Assembly (NCBI RefSeq): GCF_937941905.1
Contig: NZ_CALDGS010000033.1
Coordinates: forward strand, 1 to 49,502
Source: an uncultured Mycolicibacterium sp.
Lineage (GTDB): Bacteria; Actinomycetota; Actinomycetes; Mycobacteriales; Mycobacteriaceae
Direction: 5' to 3'
Length of the DNA: 49,502 nt
The translations under genes and the position numbers were made by a program. Position 1 is the stretch's first letter. Every line of letters begins with the position of its first letter. Positions 9,792 to 19,606 of this stretch are shown here, one piece after another. Below the pieces are notes generated by a model. The model was given only the letters and a program-made list of their open reading frames with translations, was not told the DNA's origin and did no database searches.

Positions 9792-10363
9792 TGTCCGAAC
9801 AGCGGTCCGCCAAGTGGCAGGCGGCCTTCGACCTGGTCCGTAACCGCGGCTACGAGCGCCGCGAGGAGCCGTTCCGGCTGGCCAGCGGCCAGCTCAGCCA
9901 CGACTACATCGACGGCAAGTTCGCCGTCGACACCGGGGAGCGGCTGCGCCTGGTCAGCGAGGCGGTCGCCGAGCTCGCCGAGCAGCGCGGCATCGAGTTC
10001 GACGCCGTCGGCGGGCTGACCATGGGCGCGGACCCGCTGGCGCACGGGGTGGCGATGGTCACCGGCAAGGCCTGGTTCTCGGTGCGCAAGGAGCAGAAGA
10101 AGCGCGGCCGCGAGCAGTGGATCGAGGGCACCCGGCTGGCGCCGGGCACCCGGGTGCTGCTCGTCGACGACGTGATCAGCACCGGCGGCTCCACCCTGCA
10201 GGCCTACGACCGGGTGGTCGCCGTCGGCGCGGTGGTGACGGGGGTGATCCCGATGGTCGACCGCGGTGACAACGCCACCCGCGAGTTCACCGCCCGCGGG
10301 GTGATCTACGCCCCGCTCATCACCTACCGCGACCTCGGCATCGAGCCGGTGCTGCCGGCGTAG
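9791..10363 (+). CDS. Orotate phosphoribosyltransferase-like (PyrE family) protein
   Basis: 190-aa type-I phosphoribosyltransferase. It has the OPRT-like substrate hood motif (FRLASGQLSHDYIDGK), the catalytic Lys-rich loop (VRKEQKKRGREQW) and the PRPP-binding motif VLLVDDVISTGGST near residues 118-131. OPRTs make orotidine monophosphate in pyrimidine synthesis. From memory, the canonical mycobacterial PyrE has a different N-terminus and is shorter, so this may be a paralogue acting on another base. No other pyr genes are adjacent. The start is set by the leaderless promoter. Confidence 0.8.
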   Translation: MSEQRSAKWQAAFDLVRNRGYERREEPFRLASGQLSHDYIDGKFAVDTGERLRLVSEAVAELAEQRGIEFDAVGGLTMGADPLAHGVAMVTGKAWFSVRKEQKKRGREQWIEGTRLAPGTRVLLVDDVISTGGSTLQAYDRVVAVGAVVTGVIPMVDRGDNATREFTARGVIYAPLITYRDLGIEPVLPA

Positions 10364-10433
10364 TTCCCGGCGCCCGGGCGGCGCGCCGAGCGGGAAGCCA
10401 GTGCGGAATCCCGACCGGTTTTCCGCCGTGGCT

Positions 10434-11488
<1,055 letters not shown>

Positions 11489-11492
<4 letters not shown>

Positions 11493-12292
11493 GTACGGAC
11501 TCCCGTGGGTGTGGTGGGCACGGTGGCCGCGGCGACCGTGCGCCGGCGCCGGCGGGTGACCAGCGCCAGGATCATCAGCAGCACGAAGCCGAACAGCAGG
11601 GTGGCCAGCGAGGCCGCCACGCTGGTGGGCCCGTCGCTCTTGCCGATGAGCACGATCTGTACCGGCAGCGTCTGGTAGCCGGACAGCGACGCGATCGTGT
11701 ACTCGCCGAGCACCACCGCGATCGAGATGAACGCCGCCGACAGGATGCCCGACCAGATGTTCGGCACGATCACCCGGAAGATCGTGGTGATCCAGCCCGC
11801 GCCCAGCGAGCGGGCCGCCTCGGCCAGCGTGCGCAGGTCGATCGCGCCCAGGGCGGCGTCGATCGCCCGGTAGGCGAACGGCAGCACCAGCACCGTGTAG
11901 ACGAAGGTCAGCGTCAGCGGGGACTCCCCGAGCAAGTAGGTGACCCACAGGTAGACGTTGCGCAGCCCGACCACGATCACCAGGGCCGGGATGGTCAGCG
12001 GCAGCAGGCACAGGAACTCCACCAGGTTCCTGGCCCAGCCGGCGCGCAGCCGCACCCAGATCATGGTCGGCACCAGCACGGCCAGCATGGCGGCCACCGT
12101 CAGCACCGCCAGCCCCAGCGACACCAGGATCGCCCGGAACAGCGCGTCGTCGGCGACCAGGTTCTGCCAGGCCCGCAGGGTGCGCCCGCCGTGCACGAGG
12201 TCACGGGTGGCGAAGTCGGCCATGGCGTAGAGCGGGAACAGGAAGAACAGGCCGAACACCAGCCACAGCACCGCCCGCAGCACCCGCGTCAC
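11489..12292 (-). CDS. ABC importer permease, second subunit
   Basis: 267-aa inner-membrane permease with about six hydrophobic helices and the cytoplasmic EAA loop (EAARSLGAGWITTIFRVIVPNI) that docks on the ATPase. A basic tail (TRRRRR) ends the protein. GTG 12292 overlaps the stop of the preceding permease by four bases (GTGA); a GTG at 12301 is also in frame. It is the PotC/PhnV-like half of a heteromeric pair. Confidence 0.9.
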
Positions 12293-13149
12293 CGCAGCCA
12301 CCTCGCGGTGCGCCGGACCAGCGCGTTGTAGGCGACCATCACCACCGCGACGACGACGATCATCTCCAGCGCCAGCGCATAGGCGAAGCCGGACTGGCCC
12401 AGCACCACCTCGCTGGTCAGCGCGGTCCGGATGAGCAGCGGCACGATCGGGCTGCCCTGGCTGACCAGGGCGGCGGCGGTGGCGTAGGCGGCGAACGCGT
12501 TGGCGAACAGCAGCAGCACCGAGCCGAGGAACGCCGGGCCCAGCAGCGGCACCGCCACCTCCCGCCAGTACTGCCGGCCCGAGGCGCCCAGGCTGACCGC
12601 GGCCTCCCGCCACTGCCGGCGCAGGCCCTCCAGCGCGGGCAGGAACACGATCACCATCAGCGGGATCTGGAAGTAGCTGTAGACCAGGATCAACCCGGGC
12701 AGCGCGTACAGCCAGCCCGAGCCGGCCAGGTTGAACCCGGTCAACTGCTGCACCCACAGCGTCAGCACGCCGTTCAGCCCGACGGTGGCCAGGAACGCGA
12801 ACGCCAGTGCCACACCGCCGAACTGGGCCAGCACGCTGCACAGCGCGAGCACGCCGCGGCGCACCATCGACTCCGGCGGGCGGGCGGCGATCAGCCAGGC
12901 CAGCACCGCGCCGAACACCGCCCCGATCAGCGCGGTGGCCCCGGACAGCAGCACGCTGCGCCACAGCGCGGTCAGGGCGGTGGACGAGAACAGCGCGCCG
13001 AGGCGGGCCGGGCTGAACCCGCCGTCGGCGAACAGCGCGTTGACCACCACGGTGCCGGTCGGGATCAGCAGGAAGATCACGACCAGGGCGAAGAACGGCA
13101 GCAGCGGCGCGCCGTCGGCGAGCCGCCGGCCCACCGACCGGCCGGCCAC
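12289..13149 (-). CDS. ABC importer permease, first subunit
   Basis: 286-aa inner-membrane permease with about six transmembrane helices and an EAA loop (EAAVSLGASGRQYWREVAVP). It corresponds to the PotB/PhnU-like half of the transporter. The GTG start at 13149 follows the binding-protein stop by four bases, and the stop overlaps the next permease. The N-terminus (GRSVGRRLADG) is basic and cytoplasmic before the first helix. Confidence 0.9.
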   Translation of the reverse strand: MAGRSVGRRLADGAPLLPFFALVVIFLLIPTGTVVVNALFADGGFSPARLGALFSSTALTALWRSVLLSGATALIGAVFGAVLAWLIAARPPESMVRRGVLALCSVLAQFGGVALAFAFLATVGLNGVLTLWVQQLTGFNLAGSGWLYALPGLILVYSYFQIPLMVIVFLPALEGLRRQWREAAVSLGASGRQYWREVAVPLLGPAFLGSVLLLFANAFAAYATAAALVSQGSPIVPLLIRTALTSEVVLGQSGFAYALALEMIVVVAVVMVAYNALVRRTARWLR

Positions 13150-13153
13150 GCGG

Positions 13154-14302
13154 TCAGCCGATCGCCGCGGCCCAGTGCTCGGCCAGGTAGGCGCTGGCCT
13201 TCTTGTTCTGCTCCTCGGTGAGCACCACGGGCTGGCCCGACACCGGCGGCAGCGCGTCCCAGGCCGCGGTGTCCAGGCTGCCGGCGGCCTGCATCGCGTC
13301 AGCCCGCACCGGCCGCGCCCCGCCCTTGAGGTACAGGTTCTGGCCCTCGTCGCTGAACAGGAACTCCTGCCACAGCCGGGCCGCCGCCGGGTGCGGGGCG
13401 TCCTTGTTGATGGCCTGGTAGTAGTAGCCGGCCACGGCCGGACCGGGCGGGACGACCACCTTCCAGTTCGGCAGCTTGGCCGACTCGGCGGCGTTGGTGT
13501 AGTCCCAGTCGATGACCACCGGAGTCTGGCCGGACTCGATGGTCGCCGGGGTCGGGTCGACCGGCAGGAAGTTGCCGGCCTGATTGAGCTTGCCGAAGAA
13601 CTCCACCCCGGGCGCGATGTCGTCGGCGGAGCCGCCCTGCGACAGCGCGGCCATCACCACCCCGGAGAACGCGGCACCGGCCTGGGTGGGGTCGCCGTTG
13701 AGCGCGACGCTGCCCCGGTACTCCGGTTTGAGCAGGTCGTCGACGTCGGTGATGTCGGGCACCTTCGACGCGTCGTAGCCGATGGACATGAACCCGCCGT
13801 AGTCGTTGACCCACCGGCCGTCGGGATCCTTGAACTCGTCGGGGATGTCGTCCCAGGTGGCCACGCGGTACGGCGCGAACATGTCCACGTTGGCCAGCGC
13901 CACCGACTGACCCAGGTCGAACACGTCCGGGGCGGTGCTCTTGCCGCGCTGCTGCTTGGCGGCGTTGATCTCCTCCTGGCTGGAGGCGTCCGGCTGGGCC
14001 GAGTTGACCTTGATGCCGTACTTCTCCGAGAACCGCTCGATGATCTCGCCGTAGTTGGCCCAGTCCGGCGGCAGTGCGATGACGTTGAGCTCGCCCTCGG
14101 CCCTGGCGGCCTCGATCAGGCCATCCATCCCGCCGAAGTCGGCGGCCGAGGTGGCCTCGGCGGCGCGCACCCCGGATTCGGTCTCGGCCCCGCCGCCGCT
14201 CTTCTCCGGCGGGGCGCAGGCGGTGAGCCCGGCCAGCACGAGCGCCGGGGCGGCGAGGGCGGCACAGGCGCGCCGCAACGACGTGTTCAGCACCGAAGTC
14301 AT
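13154..14302 (-). CDS. ABC importer substrate-binding lipoprotein (family 1 SBP)
   Basis: 382-aa solute-binding protein. The signal peptide ends in the lipobox LAGLTAC, so the protein should be tethered to the outer face of the membrane. The mature part has the two-lobe periplasmic-binding fold (ELNVIALPPDWANYGEIIERF near the start, DWDYTNAAE in the second lobe). The fold suits iron, thiamine, polyamine or phosphonate binders. First gene of a four-gene operon. ATG 14302 has a strong AGGAAGG site at 14310-14316. A TAAAGT -10-like box on the minus strand (14396-14401) and an adjacent palindrome suggest a regulated promoter. Confidence 0.9.
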   Translation of the reverse strand: MTSVLNTSLRRACAALAAPALVLAGLTACAPPEKSGGGAETESGVRAAEATSAADFGGMDGLIEAARAEGELNVIALPPDWANYGEIIERFSEKYGIKVNSAQPDASSQEEINAAKQQRGKSTAPDVFDLGQSVALANVDMFAPYRVATWDDIPDEFKDPDGRWVNDYGGFMSIGYDASKVPDITDVDDLLKPEYRGSVALNGDPTQAGAAFSGVVMAALSQGGSADDIAPGVEFFGKLNQAGNFLPVDPTPATIESGQTPVVIDWDYTNAAESAKLPNWKVVVPPGPAVAGYYYQAINKDAPHPAAARLWQEFLFSDEGQNLYLKGGARPVRADAMQAAGSLDTAAWDALPPVSGQPVVLTEEQNKKASAYLAEHWAAAIG

Positions 14303-14411
14303 GACCGAACCTTCCTCTGGTCGGGAGGCGGCGCGGTGTCGTTCGGGTCACGTACTCCGGTCGCCGCCGTGAACGGTCCCCTACGTTGCGTCCGAACTTT
14401 ATCGCGAGCCC

Positions 14412-14425
14412 ACAACCGGGGTTGT
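14412..14425. promoter_or_regulatory. Operator-like palindrome ACAACC-GG-GGTTGT
   Basis: A perfect 6-bp inverted repeat with a 2-bp centre lies in the 184-bp divergent gap between the ABC importer and the next membrane-protein gene. It overlaps the expected -35 region of the importer, about 10 bp upstream of the TAAAGT -10-like box. No cognate regulator is adjacent. Confidence 0.45.
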
Positions 14426-14474
14426 CGGTTCCCTACTCCCGGATTCGGGTCGACGTTCGGCCTGGTCCGGGCGT

Positions 14475-14487
14475 TAGCATCGGTGCG
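14475..14487 (+). promoter_or_regulatory. Leaderless promoter (-10 TAGCAT)
   Basis: TAGCAT at 14475-14480, six bases, then GTG at 14487. This supports the GTG start of the proline-rich membrane protein. Confidence 0.6.
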
Positions 14488-15029
14488 TGGCTGATCGGCG
14501 GGCCGAGAGCGGGCCCGATTCCCCCTGGGACACCGGCGCTGCGGCGACGCCGGACCATCCCGGCGCGGCCTTCGACACACTCACCGTGCCGCCCGCCGGC
14601 GACGACGGGTTCGACCCGTACAACATGAACACCTGGCGGTTCCGGCCCGCGCCGACCCCCTGGTACCGCACCCGCCCGGCCGTGGTCGCCATGGTCGCCG
14701 CGGGGCTGGCCGCCTCGGCGCTGGTCGTCTCCGGCGTGCTGCTGGTGCTGGGCGGATCCGGCCCGGCGCCGCCCGAACCGGAGTCGGCCACCCCGGCCAC
14801 CCCGACCAGCAGCGCCCCGAAGCCGACGCCGACCACCCGGCCGCCGGAGCCGCCGCCACCCCCACCGCCGCCGCCCCCGCCGCCGGAGGAGACGGCCGCG
14901 GTCCAGCAGGCCCCGGCCTACCGGCCCACCCAGCGTCCGCCGCGGCGCACCAAGGCGCCGGAGTTCGGGGTCACCCGTACCCCGCAGACCCGCGCGCCGA
15001 TCAGCGTGGCGCCGCAACCGCGCGGCTGA
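14487..15029 (+). CDS. Single-pass membrane protein with proline-rich outer domain
   Basis: 180-aa protein of unknown function. A cytosolic N-terminal region of about 65 residues ends in RTRP, then one transmembrane helix (AMVAAGLAASALVVSGVLLVL) is followed by an extracytoplasmic Pro/Thr-rich segment with a run of about 12 prolines and a basic C-terminus. No enzymatic motif is visible. Leaderless GTG start. The stop is four bases before the next start, so it is co-transcribed with the PPOX gene. Confidence 0.8.
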   Translation: MADRRAESGPDSPWDTGAAATPDHPGAAFDTLTVPPAGDDGFDPYNMNTWRFRPAPTPWYRTRPAVVAMVAAGLAASALVVSGVLLVLGGSGPAPPEPESATPATPTSSAPKPTPTTRPPEPPPPPPPPPPPPEETAAVQQAPAYRPTQRPPRRTKAPEFGVTRTPQTRAPISVAPQPRG

Positions 15030-15033
15030 CGCC

Positions 15034-15459
15034 ATGACCCCGCCCGCCACCGCACCCGGCTTCGACCCGCGCGAACGCTTCGCGGTGGCCCCGGTGGCGA
15101 CGCTGGCCACCGCCGACGCCGACGGGGTGCCGCACCTGGTGCCGGTGGTGTTCGCGGTGCACGGCGACGTGGTCTACACCGCCGTCGACGCCAAGCGGAA
15201 GACCACCCACCGGCTGCGCCGGCTGCGCAACATCGAGGCCAACCCCCGGGTGAGCCTGCTCGTCGACCACTACGCCGACGACTGGAGCACGCTGTGGTGG
15301 GTGCGCGCCGACGGGGTGGCCGCGGTGCACCACGGCGGCGAACCGATGGCGACCGGATACATGTTGCTGCGCCGCAAGTATCCGCAGTACGACCGGATCG
15401 AACTGGACGGTCCGGTGGTCACCGTCGCGGTGCGGAACTGGACCGGCTGGCACGCCTGA
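15034..15459 (+). CDS. Rv0121-type PPOX/F420-dependent oxidoreductase family protein
   Basis: 141-aa split-barrel flavin/F420-binding protein. The opening (VATLATADADGVPHLVPVVFAV), the KTTHRLRRLRNIEANPRVSLLVDHY segment and the C-terminal VAVRNWTGWHA are typical of the TIGR03668 (Rv0121) family. Such proteins use F420 or FMN; the substrate is unknown. In M. tuberculosis the Rv0121c gene lies beside fusA2 (Rv0120c), and the same association holds here, with one small secreted gene in between. Confidence 0.88.
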   Translation: MTPPATAPGFDPRERFAVAPVATLATADADGVPHLVPVVFAVHGDVVYTAVDAKRKTTHRLRRLRNIEANPRVSLLVDHYADDWSTLWWVRADGVAAVHHGGEPMATGYMLLRRKYPQYDRIELDGPVVTVAVRNWTGWHA

Positions 15460-15464
15460 CCGGT

Positions 15465-15496
15465 TCCTGCCAGCCACCGAGCAAATCCTGCCAACC
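15465..15496 (+). repeat. Direct repeat TCCTGCCARCC spaced two helical turns
   Basis: TCCTGCCAGCC at 15465-15475 recurs as TCCTGCCAACC at 15486-15496, a 21-bp repeat distance that puts both on the same face of DNA. It lies upstream of the small secreted gene at 15648 and may be a tandem activator or repressor site. Confidence 0.35.
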
Positions 15497-15647
15497 GGAA
15501 ATGTGGGCGCCGACCTGCCGGTTTCACCTGACATCACCAGCTGGTGCCGGAAGTCACAACCACACACCGATCCCGCACCCGTCACGTCCGAACCGCGACG
15601 CATCCCCCGCCACGGCTCGAACCCCAAGTCGGAAGAAGGCGTTTGCC

Positions 15648-16001
15648 ATGAACCCGTCTGCCACCCCCGCATCGACCCGCACCACCCTGCTCGCCCGCGG
15701 CCTGGCCGCGGCGGTGCTGGCCCTGGCCGGACCCGCCGTCGCCGTCGGGTTGCTCACCGCCGCCACCGCCGAGGCCGCACCGACCAAGCCCGGCTCGGCG
15801 CAGGAGACCATCGACTCGCTGCGCTCCCGCGGCTACACCGTCATCGTCAACCGGGTCGGCACCCGGCCGCTCAGCGAGGCCAGCGTGGTGGCGATCCGTC
15901 CCGGCCAGACCTTCAGCCGCACCGACTCCGGCGCCCCCGGCGCCGGTGACGACCTGGTCACCACGGTGACCGGACGCACCGTCTACGTCGACGTCGCCTG
16001 A
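15648..16001 (+). CDS. Small secreted mycobacterial protein, function unknown
   Basis: 117-aa exported protein. The signal peptide (about residues 1-44) ends at AEAAP, leaving a mature domain of about 72 residues. Its pattern (GSAQETIDSLRSRGYTVIVN, then VGTRPLSEASVVAIRPGQ, then VTTVTGRTVYVDVA) recurs in a family of short secreted mycobacterial proteins of unknown role. ATG 15648 has a purine-rich GGAAGAAGG site at 15631-15639. A strong hairpin follows the gene. Confidence 0.85.
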   Translation: MNPSATPASTRTTLLARGLAAAVLALAGPAVAVGLLTAATAEAAPTKPGSAQETIDSLRSRGYTVIVNRVGTRPLSEASVVAIRPGQTFSRTDSGAPGAGDDLVTTVTGRTVYVDVA

Positions 16002-16061
16002 GGACGCTCGGATCACGACGCGGCGACGATCCCCCGGTCGCGTAGCGGTGCAGCTCTCCCT

Positions 16062-16092
16062 CGAAGGGGCGGTCCCCCGGGCCGCCCCTTCG
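16062..16092 (+). terminator. Strong hairpin terminator after the small secreted gene
   Basis: CGAAGGGGCGG at 16062-16072 pairs perfectly over 11 bp with CCGCCCCTTCG at 16082-16092 around a 9-base loop, 61 bp after the stop codon. There is no T-tract. It separates this gene from fusA2. Confidence 0.7.
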
Positions 16093-16111
16093 CCTGTGCG
16101 CCCACCGGTCT

Positions 16112-16127
16112 TGTGCTCCGGATCACA
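16112..16127. promoter_or_regulatory. CRP-like binding site upstream of fusA2
   Basis: TGTGC-TCCGGA-TCACA matches the CRP family consensus TGTGA-N6-TCACA at nine of ten arm positions. Mycobacterial CRP (Rv3676 type) binds this motif. It lies 54 bp before the fusA2 start and after the hairpin terminator. Confidence 0.5.
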
Positions 16128-16180
16128 TCGCGCCATGGTGGAGGTCGAGCGGTACGCATCGCCCGGAACGGGGGCACGTC

Positions 16181-18340
16181 GTGGCGGACAAATCGAATGC
16201 GACCCGGCGCAGCGGAACCGGTCCGGTCGCCGACGGCCCGGCAGCCATCCGCAACGTGGTGCTCGTCGGCCCGTCCGGCGGCGGCAAGACCACCCTGGTC
16301 GAGGCCCTGCTGGTGGCGGCCGGGGTGCTGCCCCGCGCCGGCTCGGTGGCCGAGGGCACCACGGTCTGCGACGGCGACGACGCCGCGATCGCCCAGCAGC
16401 GTTCCGTCGGCCTGGCACTGGCGCCGCTGCGCTACGGCGAGGTCAAGGTCAACCTCCTCGACACCCCCGGCTACGCCGACTTCGTCGGCGAACTGCGGGC
16501 CGGGCTGCGTGCCGCCGACTGCGCGCTGTTCGTCGTCGCGGCCAACGCCGACATCGACGGGGCGACCCGGGCGCTGTGGCAGGAGTGCCAGGAGGTGGGC
16601 ATGCCGCGGGCGGTGGTGATCACCAAGCTCGACCATCCCCGCGCCGACTACGCCCGCACCCTGGCCGCCGCCCAGCTGGCGTTCGGCGACAAGGTGATGC
16701 CGCTGTACCTGCCGGTGGAGGGCGGGCTGCTCGGGCTGATCACGCAGACCCGCTACGGCTACGGCCCCGACGGCCGCACCCTGCGCGGCCCGGACGGCCG
16801 CGACGCCGAGCAGATCGCCGCGCTGCGGGCCGCGCTGATCGAGGCCGTCATCGAGGAGTCCGAGGACGAGACGCTGATGGACCGCTACCTCGCCGGCGAG
16901 CGGATCGACGAGTCGGTGCTCATCGCCGACCTGGAGCGGGCCGTGGCCCGCGGCTCGTTCTTCCCGGTCATCCCGGTGTGCGCGGCCACCGGCGTGGGCA
17001 CCCACGAGCTGCTGGAGATCGTCACCCGCGGCTTCCCGTCGCCCGCCGAACACCCACTGCCCGCGGTGTTCACCCCGCAGGGCGCGGCCCGCACCCCACC
17101 GGCCTGCGACCCGGACGGGCCGCTGCTGGCCGAGGTGGTCAAGACGACGTCGGATCCCTACCTCGGCCGGGTCAGCCTGGTGCGGGTGTTCTCCGGCACG
17201 CTCCGGCCCGACATGACAATCCATGTGTCGGGCCATTTCTCGGCGTTCTTCGGCCCCGGTGGCGCCGACACGACCGGCCGGGAGGACCACGACGAGGACG
17301 AGCGCATCGGCGCGCTGAGTTTCCCGCTGGGCCGGCGGCAGCGTCCGGCTCCGCTGGTGGTGGCCGGGGATCTGTGCGCGATCGGCCGGCTGTCGCGCGC
17401 CCGGACCGGCGACACGCTGTCGGACCGGGCCGATCCGCTGGTGCTCAAGCCCTGGCGGCTGCCCGAGCCGCTGCTGCCGGTGGCGGTGGCGCCGCGCGCC
17501 CGCACCGACGAGGACAAGCTGTCGGCCGCGCTGACCCGGCTGGCCGCCGAGGATCCGACGCTGCGCATCGAGCAGAATCCCGAGACCCACCAGGTGGTGC
17601 TGTGGTGTATGGGTGAGGCGCACGCCGCCGTGGTGCTCGACGCACTGGCCAACCGTTTCGGGGTGGCCGTCGACACCGTCGAGGTGCGGGTGCCGCTGCG
17701 CGAGACGTTCGTCACCGCGGCCCGCGGCCACGGCCGCCACGTCAAGCAGTCCGGCGGGCACGGCCAGTTCGCGGTGTGCGACATCGAGGTCGAACCGCTG
17801 CCGCGGGGCGCGGGGTTCGAGTTCGTCGACCGGGTGGTCGGCGGGGCGGTGCCGCGGCAGTTCATCCCCGGCGTGGAGAAGGGGGTGCGGGCCCAGCTGG
17901 CCCGGGGGCTGGTCGCCGGGCACCCCGTCGTCGACATCCGGGTGACGCTGTTCGACGGCAAGGCGCACAGCGTCGACTCGTCGGACGTGGCCTTCCAGAC
18001 CGCCGGCGCGCTGGCGCTGCGGCGGGCCGCCGCCGCGGCCCGGATGACGCTGCTCGAGCCCGTCGACGAGGTGACCGTGCACATCCCCGACGAGCTGGTC
18101 GGCGCGGTGATGGGCGATCTGGCCGGCCGGCGCGGGCGGGTGCTGGGCACCGAGGCCGTCGGCGACGGCCGCTGCCTGGTGCGCGCCGAGGTGCCGGCGG
18201 CCGAACTCGTGCGCTACGCGGTGGACCTGCGCTCGCTGACCCACGGCGCCGGCTCGTTCACCCGCGCCTTCCGCCGCTACGAGCCGCTGCCCGACCATCT
18301 CGCCGCGCGGGCCGGTGCGGCCGAACACGCCCCGGCCTGA
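16181..18340 (+). CDS. fusA2: Elongation factor G-like GTPase FusA2
   Basis: 719-aa EF-G paralogue. G1 is GPSGGGKTT near residue 28, G3 is DTPGYADF near 94, and G4 is TKLD, so the usual NKxD has Thr for Asn. Domains II-V follow, including the domain IV segment GHGRHVKQSGGHGQFAVCDIEVEPL. Canonical EF-G would sit in a ribosomal-protein operon; this is the second, mycobacterial-type factor whose role in translation or stress is uncertain. GTG 16181 has a G-run (16170-16174) as ribosome site. The G4 change and isolated position support a specialised paralogue. Confidence 0.93.
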   Translation: MADKSNATRRSGTGPVADGPAAIRNVVLVGPSGGGKTTLVEALLVAAGVLPRAGSVAEGTTVCDGDDAAIAQQRSVGLALAPLRYGEVKVNLLDTPGYADFVGELRAGLRAADCALFVVAANADIDGATRALWQECQEVGMPRAVVITKLDHPRADYARTLAAAQLAFGDKVMPLYLPVEGGLLGLITQTRYGYGPDGRTLRGPDGRDAEQIAALRAALIEAVIEESEDETLMDRYLAGERIDESVLIADLERAVARGSFFPVIPVCAATGVGTHELLEIVTRGFPSPAEHPLPAVFTPQGAARTPPACDPDGPLLAEVVKTTSDPYLGRVSLVRVFSGTLRPDMTIHVSGHFSAFFGPGGADTTGREDHDEDERIGALSFPLGRRQRPAPLVVAGDLCAIGRLSRARTGDTLSDRADPLVLKPWRLPEPLLPVAVAPRARTDEDKLSAALTRLAAEDPTLRIEQNPETHQVVLWCMGEAHAAVVLDALANRFGVAVDTVEVRVPLRETFVTAARGHGRHVKQSGGHGQFAVCDIEVEPLPRGAGFEFVDRVVGGAVPRQFIPGVEKGVRAQLARGLVAGHPVVDIRVTLFDGKAHSVDSSDVAFQTAGALALRRAAAAARMTLLEPVDEVTVHIPDELVGAVMGDLAGRRGRVLGTEAVGDGRCLVRAEVPAAELVRYAVDLRSLTHGAGSFTRAFRRYEPLPDHLAARAGAAEHAPA

Positions 18341-18351
18341 GTCGCGGGCCC

Positions 18352-18364
18352 GAGAATGGGCCCG
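18352..18364 (+). promoter_or_regulatory. Possible leaderless promoter (-10 GAGAAT) of the epoxide hydrolase
   Basis: GAGAAT at 18352-18357 lies six bases before GTG 18364, in the 23-bp gap after fusA2. The hexamer deviates from TANNNT at position 1, so the call is tentative. Confidence 0.35.
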
Positions 18365-19497
18365 TGGCGCACATCGAACCGTTCCGCATCGCCGTTCCCG
18401 ACGACCTCCTGACCGATCTGCGTGCCCGGCTGGCCGCCACCCGCTGGCCGGAGCGCGAATGCGTCGACGACTGGAGCCAGGGCGTGCCGCTGGACTACCT
18501 GCGCGACCTGGCCGACTACTGGGCGCACCGCTACGACTGGCGCGCCCGCGAGGCCGCGCTCAACCGGTTCGACCAGTACGTCACCGAGATCGACGGGCTG
18601 CCCATCCATTTCATCCACCAGCGGTCCCCGCACCCCGATGCGTTCCCGATCGTCATCACCCACGGCTGGCCGGGCTCGGTGGTGGAGTTCCACAAGGTCA
18701 TCGGCCCGCTGACCGATCCGACCGCCCACGGCGGCCGGGCCGCCGACGCCTTCCACGTGGTCTGCCCGTCGCTGCCCGGCTACGGGTTCTCCGGCAAGCC
18801 CGGCAGCACCGGGTGGGGGGTGGAACGCATCGCCGCCGCCTGGGACGAACTGATGCGCCGGCTCGGTTACGCACGCTACGGCGCCCAGGGCGGCGACTGG
18901 GGTGCGGCGGTGACCACCCAGCTCGGCCGCACGGCCCGGGCGTGCGTGGCGATCCACACCAACATGCCGTTCGGCCGGCCGCCGCGACAGGCCCGCGAGC
19001 GGCCGACGCCGCAGGAGCAGCAGGCGCTGGCGGCGCTGGAGCACTACCGGCGCTGGGACTCCGGCTACGCCCGCCTGCAGGCCACCCGGCCGCAGACGCT
19101 GGGCTACGGCCTGGTCGACTCCCCCGCCGGGCAGCTGGCCTGGATCATCGAGAAGTTCTGGTCCTGGACCGACTGCGACGGTCATCCGGAGAACGCGCTG
19201 AGCCGCGACGAGCTGCTCGACAACGTGATGCTGTACTGGGCGACCGCCTCGGCGGCGTCGTCGGCGCGGCTGTACTGGGAGAGCTACAACGCCTTCGGCG
19301 CCGGCGACCGGGTCGAGGTGCCGACCGGGGTGGCGTCGTTTCCGAAGGAAGTCCTGCGCGTTCCCCGCAGCTGGTGCGAGGCTACCTACAACATCACCCA
19401 CTGGACCGACATGCCGAAGGGGGGCCATTTCGCGGCGTTCGAACAGCCCGAACTGTTCGTCGAGGATGTCCGGACGTTCTTCCGGCAGGTGCGTTGA
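18364..19497 (+). CDS. Epoxide hydrolase (EHN/alpha-beta hydrolase)
   Basis: 377-aa epoxide hydrolase of the microsomal type. The N-terminal EHN domain (PFRIAVPDDLLTDLRARLAATRWP, followed by WSQGVPLDYLRDLADYW) precedes an alpha/beta-hydrolase core. The oxyanion motif is HGWPGS, the nucleophile Asp sits in GAQGGDWGAAV, and the catalytic His is in PKGGHFAAFEQPE. It should open epoxides on lipids or xenobiotics to diols; the natural substrate is unknown. GTG 18364 is chosen from conservation and the short distance to a possible -10. Confidence 0.92.
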   Translation: MAHIEPFRIAVPDDLLTDLRARLAATRWPERECVDDWSQGVPLDYLRDLADYWAHRYDWRAREAALNRFDQYVTEIDGLPIHFIHQRSPHPDAFPIVITHGWPGSVVEFHKVIGPLTDPTAHGGRAADAFHVVCPSLPGYGFSGKPGSTGWGVERIAAAWDELMRRLGYARYGAQGGDWGAAVTTQLGRTARACVAIHTNMPFGRPPRQARERPTPQEQQALAALEHYRRWDSGYARLQATRPQTLGYGLVDSPAGQLAWIIEKFWSWTDCDGHPENALSRDELLDNVMLYWATASAASSARLYWESYNAFGAGDRVEVPTGVASFPKEVLRVPRSWCEATYNITHWTDMPKGGHFAAFEQPELFVEDVRTFFRQVR

Positions 19498-19606
19498 CGG
19501 CGCTGTTGTGCCGACCGCGCACAATAGGGACGATTAGGCGGCTGTACCGCCCGGTATGTACCGCGGCGGCCGCCCGGTCCGGGCCGACGGAGAAGGGGAT
19601 TCGAGG

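Noticed and set aside
13154..14302. Naming the ABC importer as phosphonate- or polyamine-specific
   Set aside because: The binding-protein fold fits several substrates and no catabolic genes lie nearby to decide.
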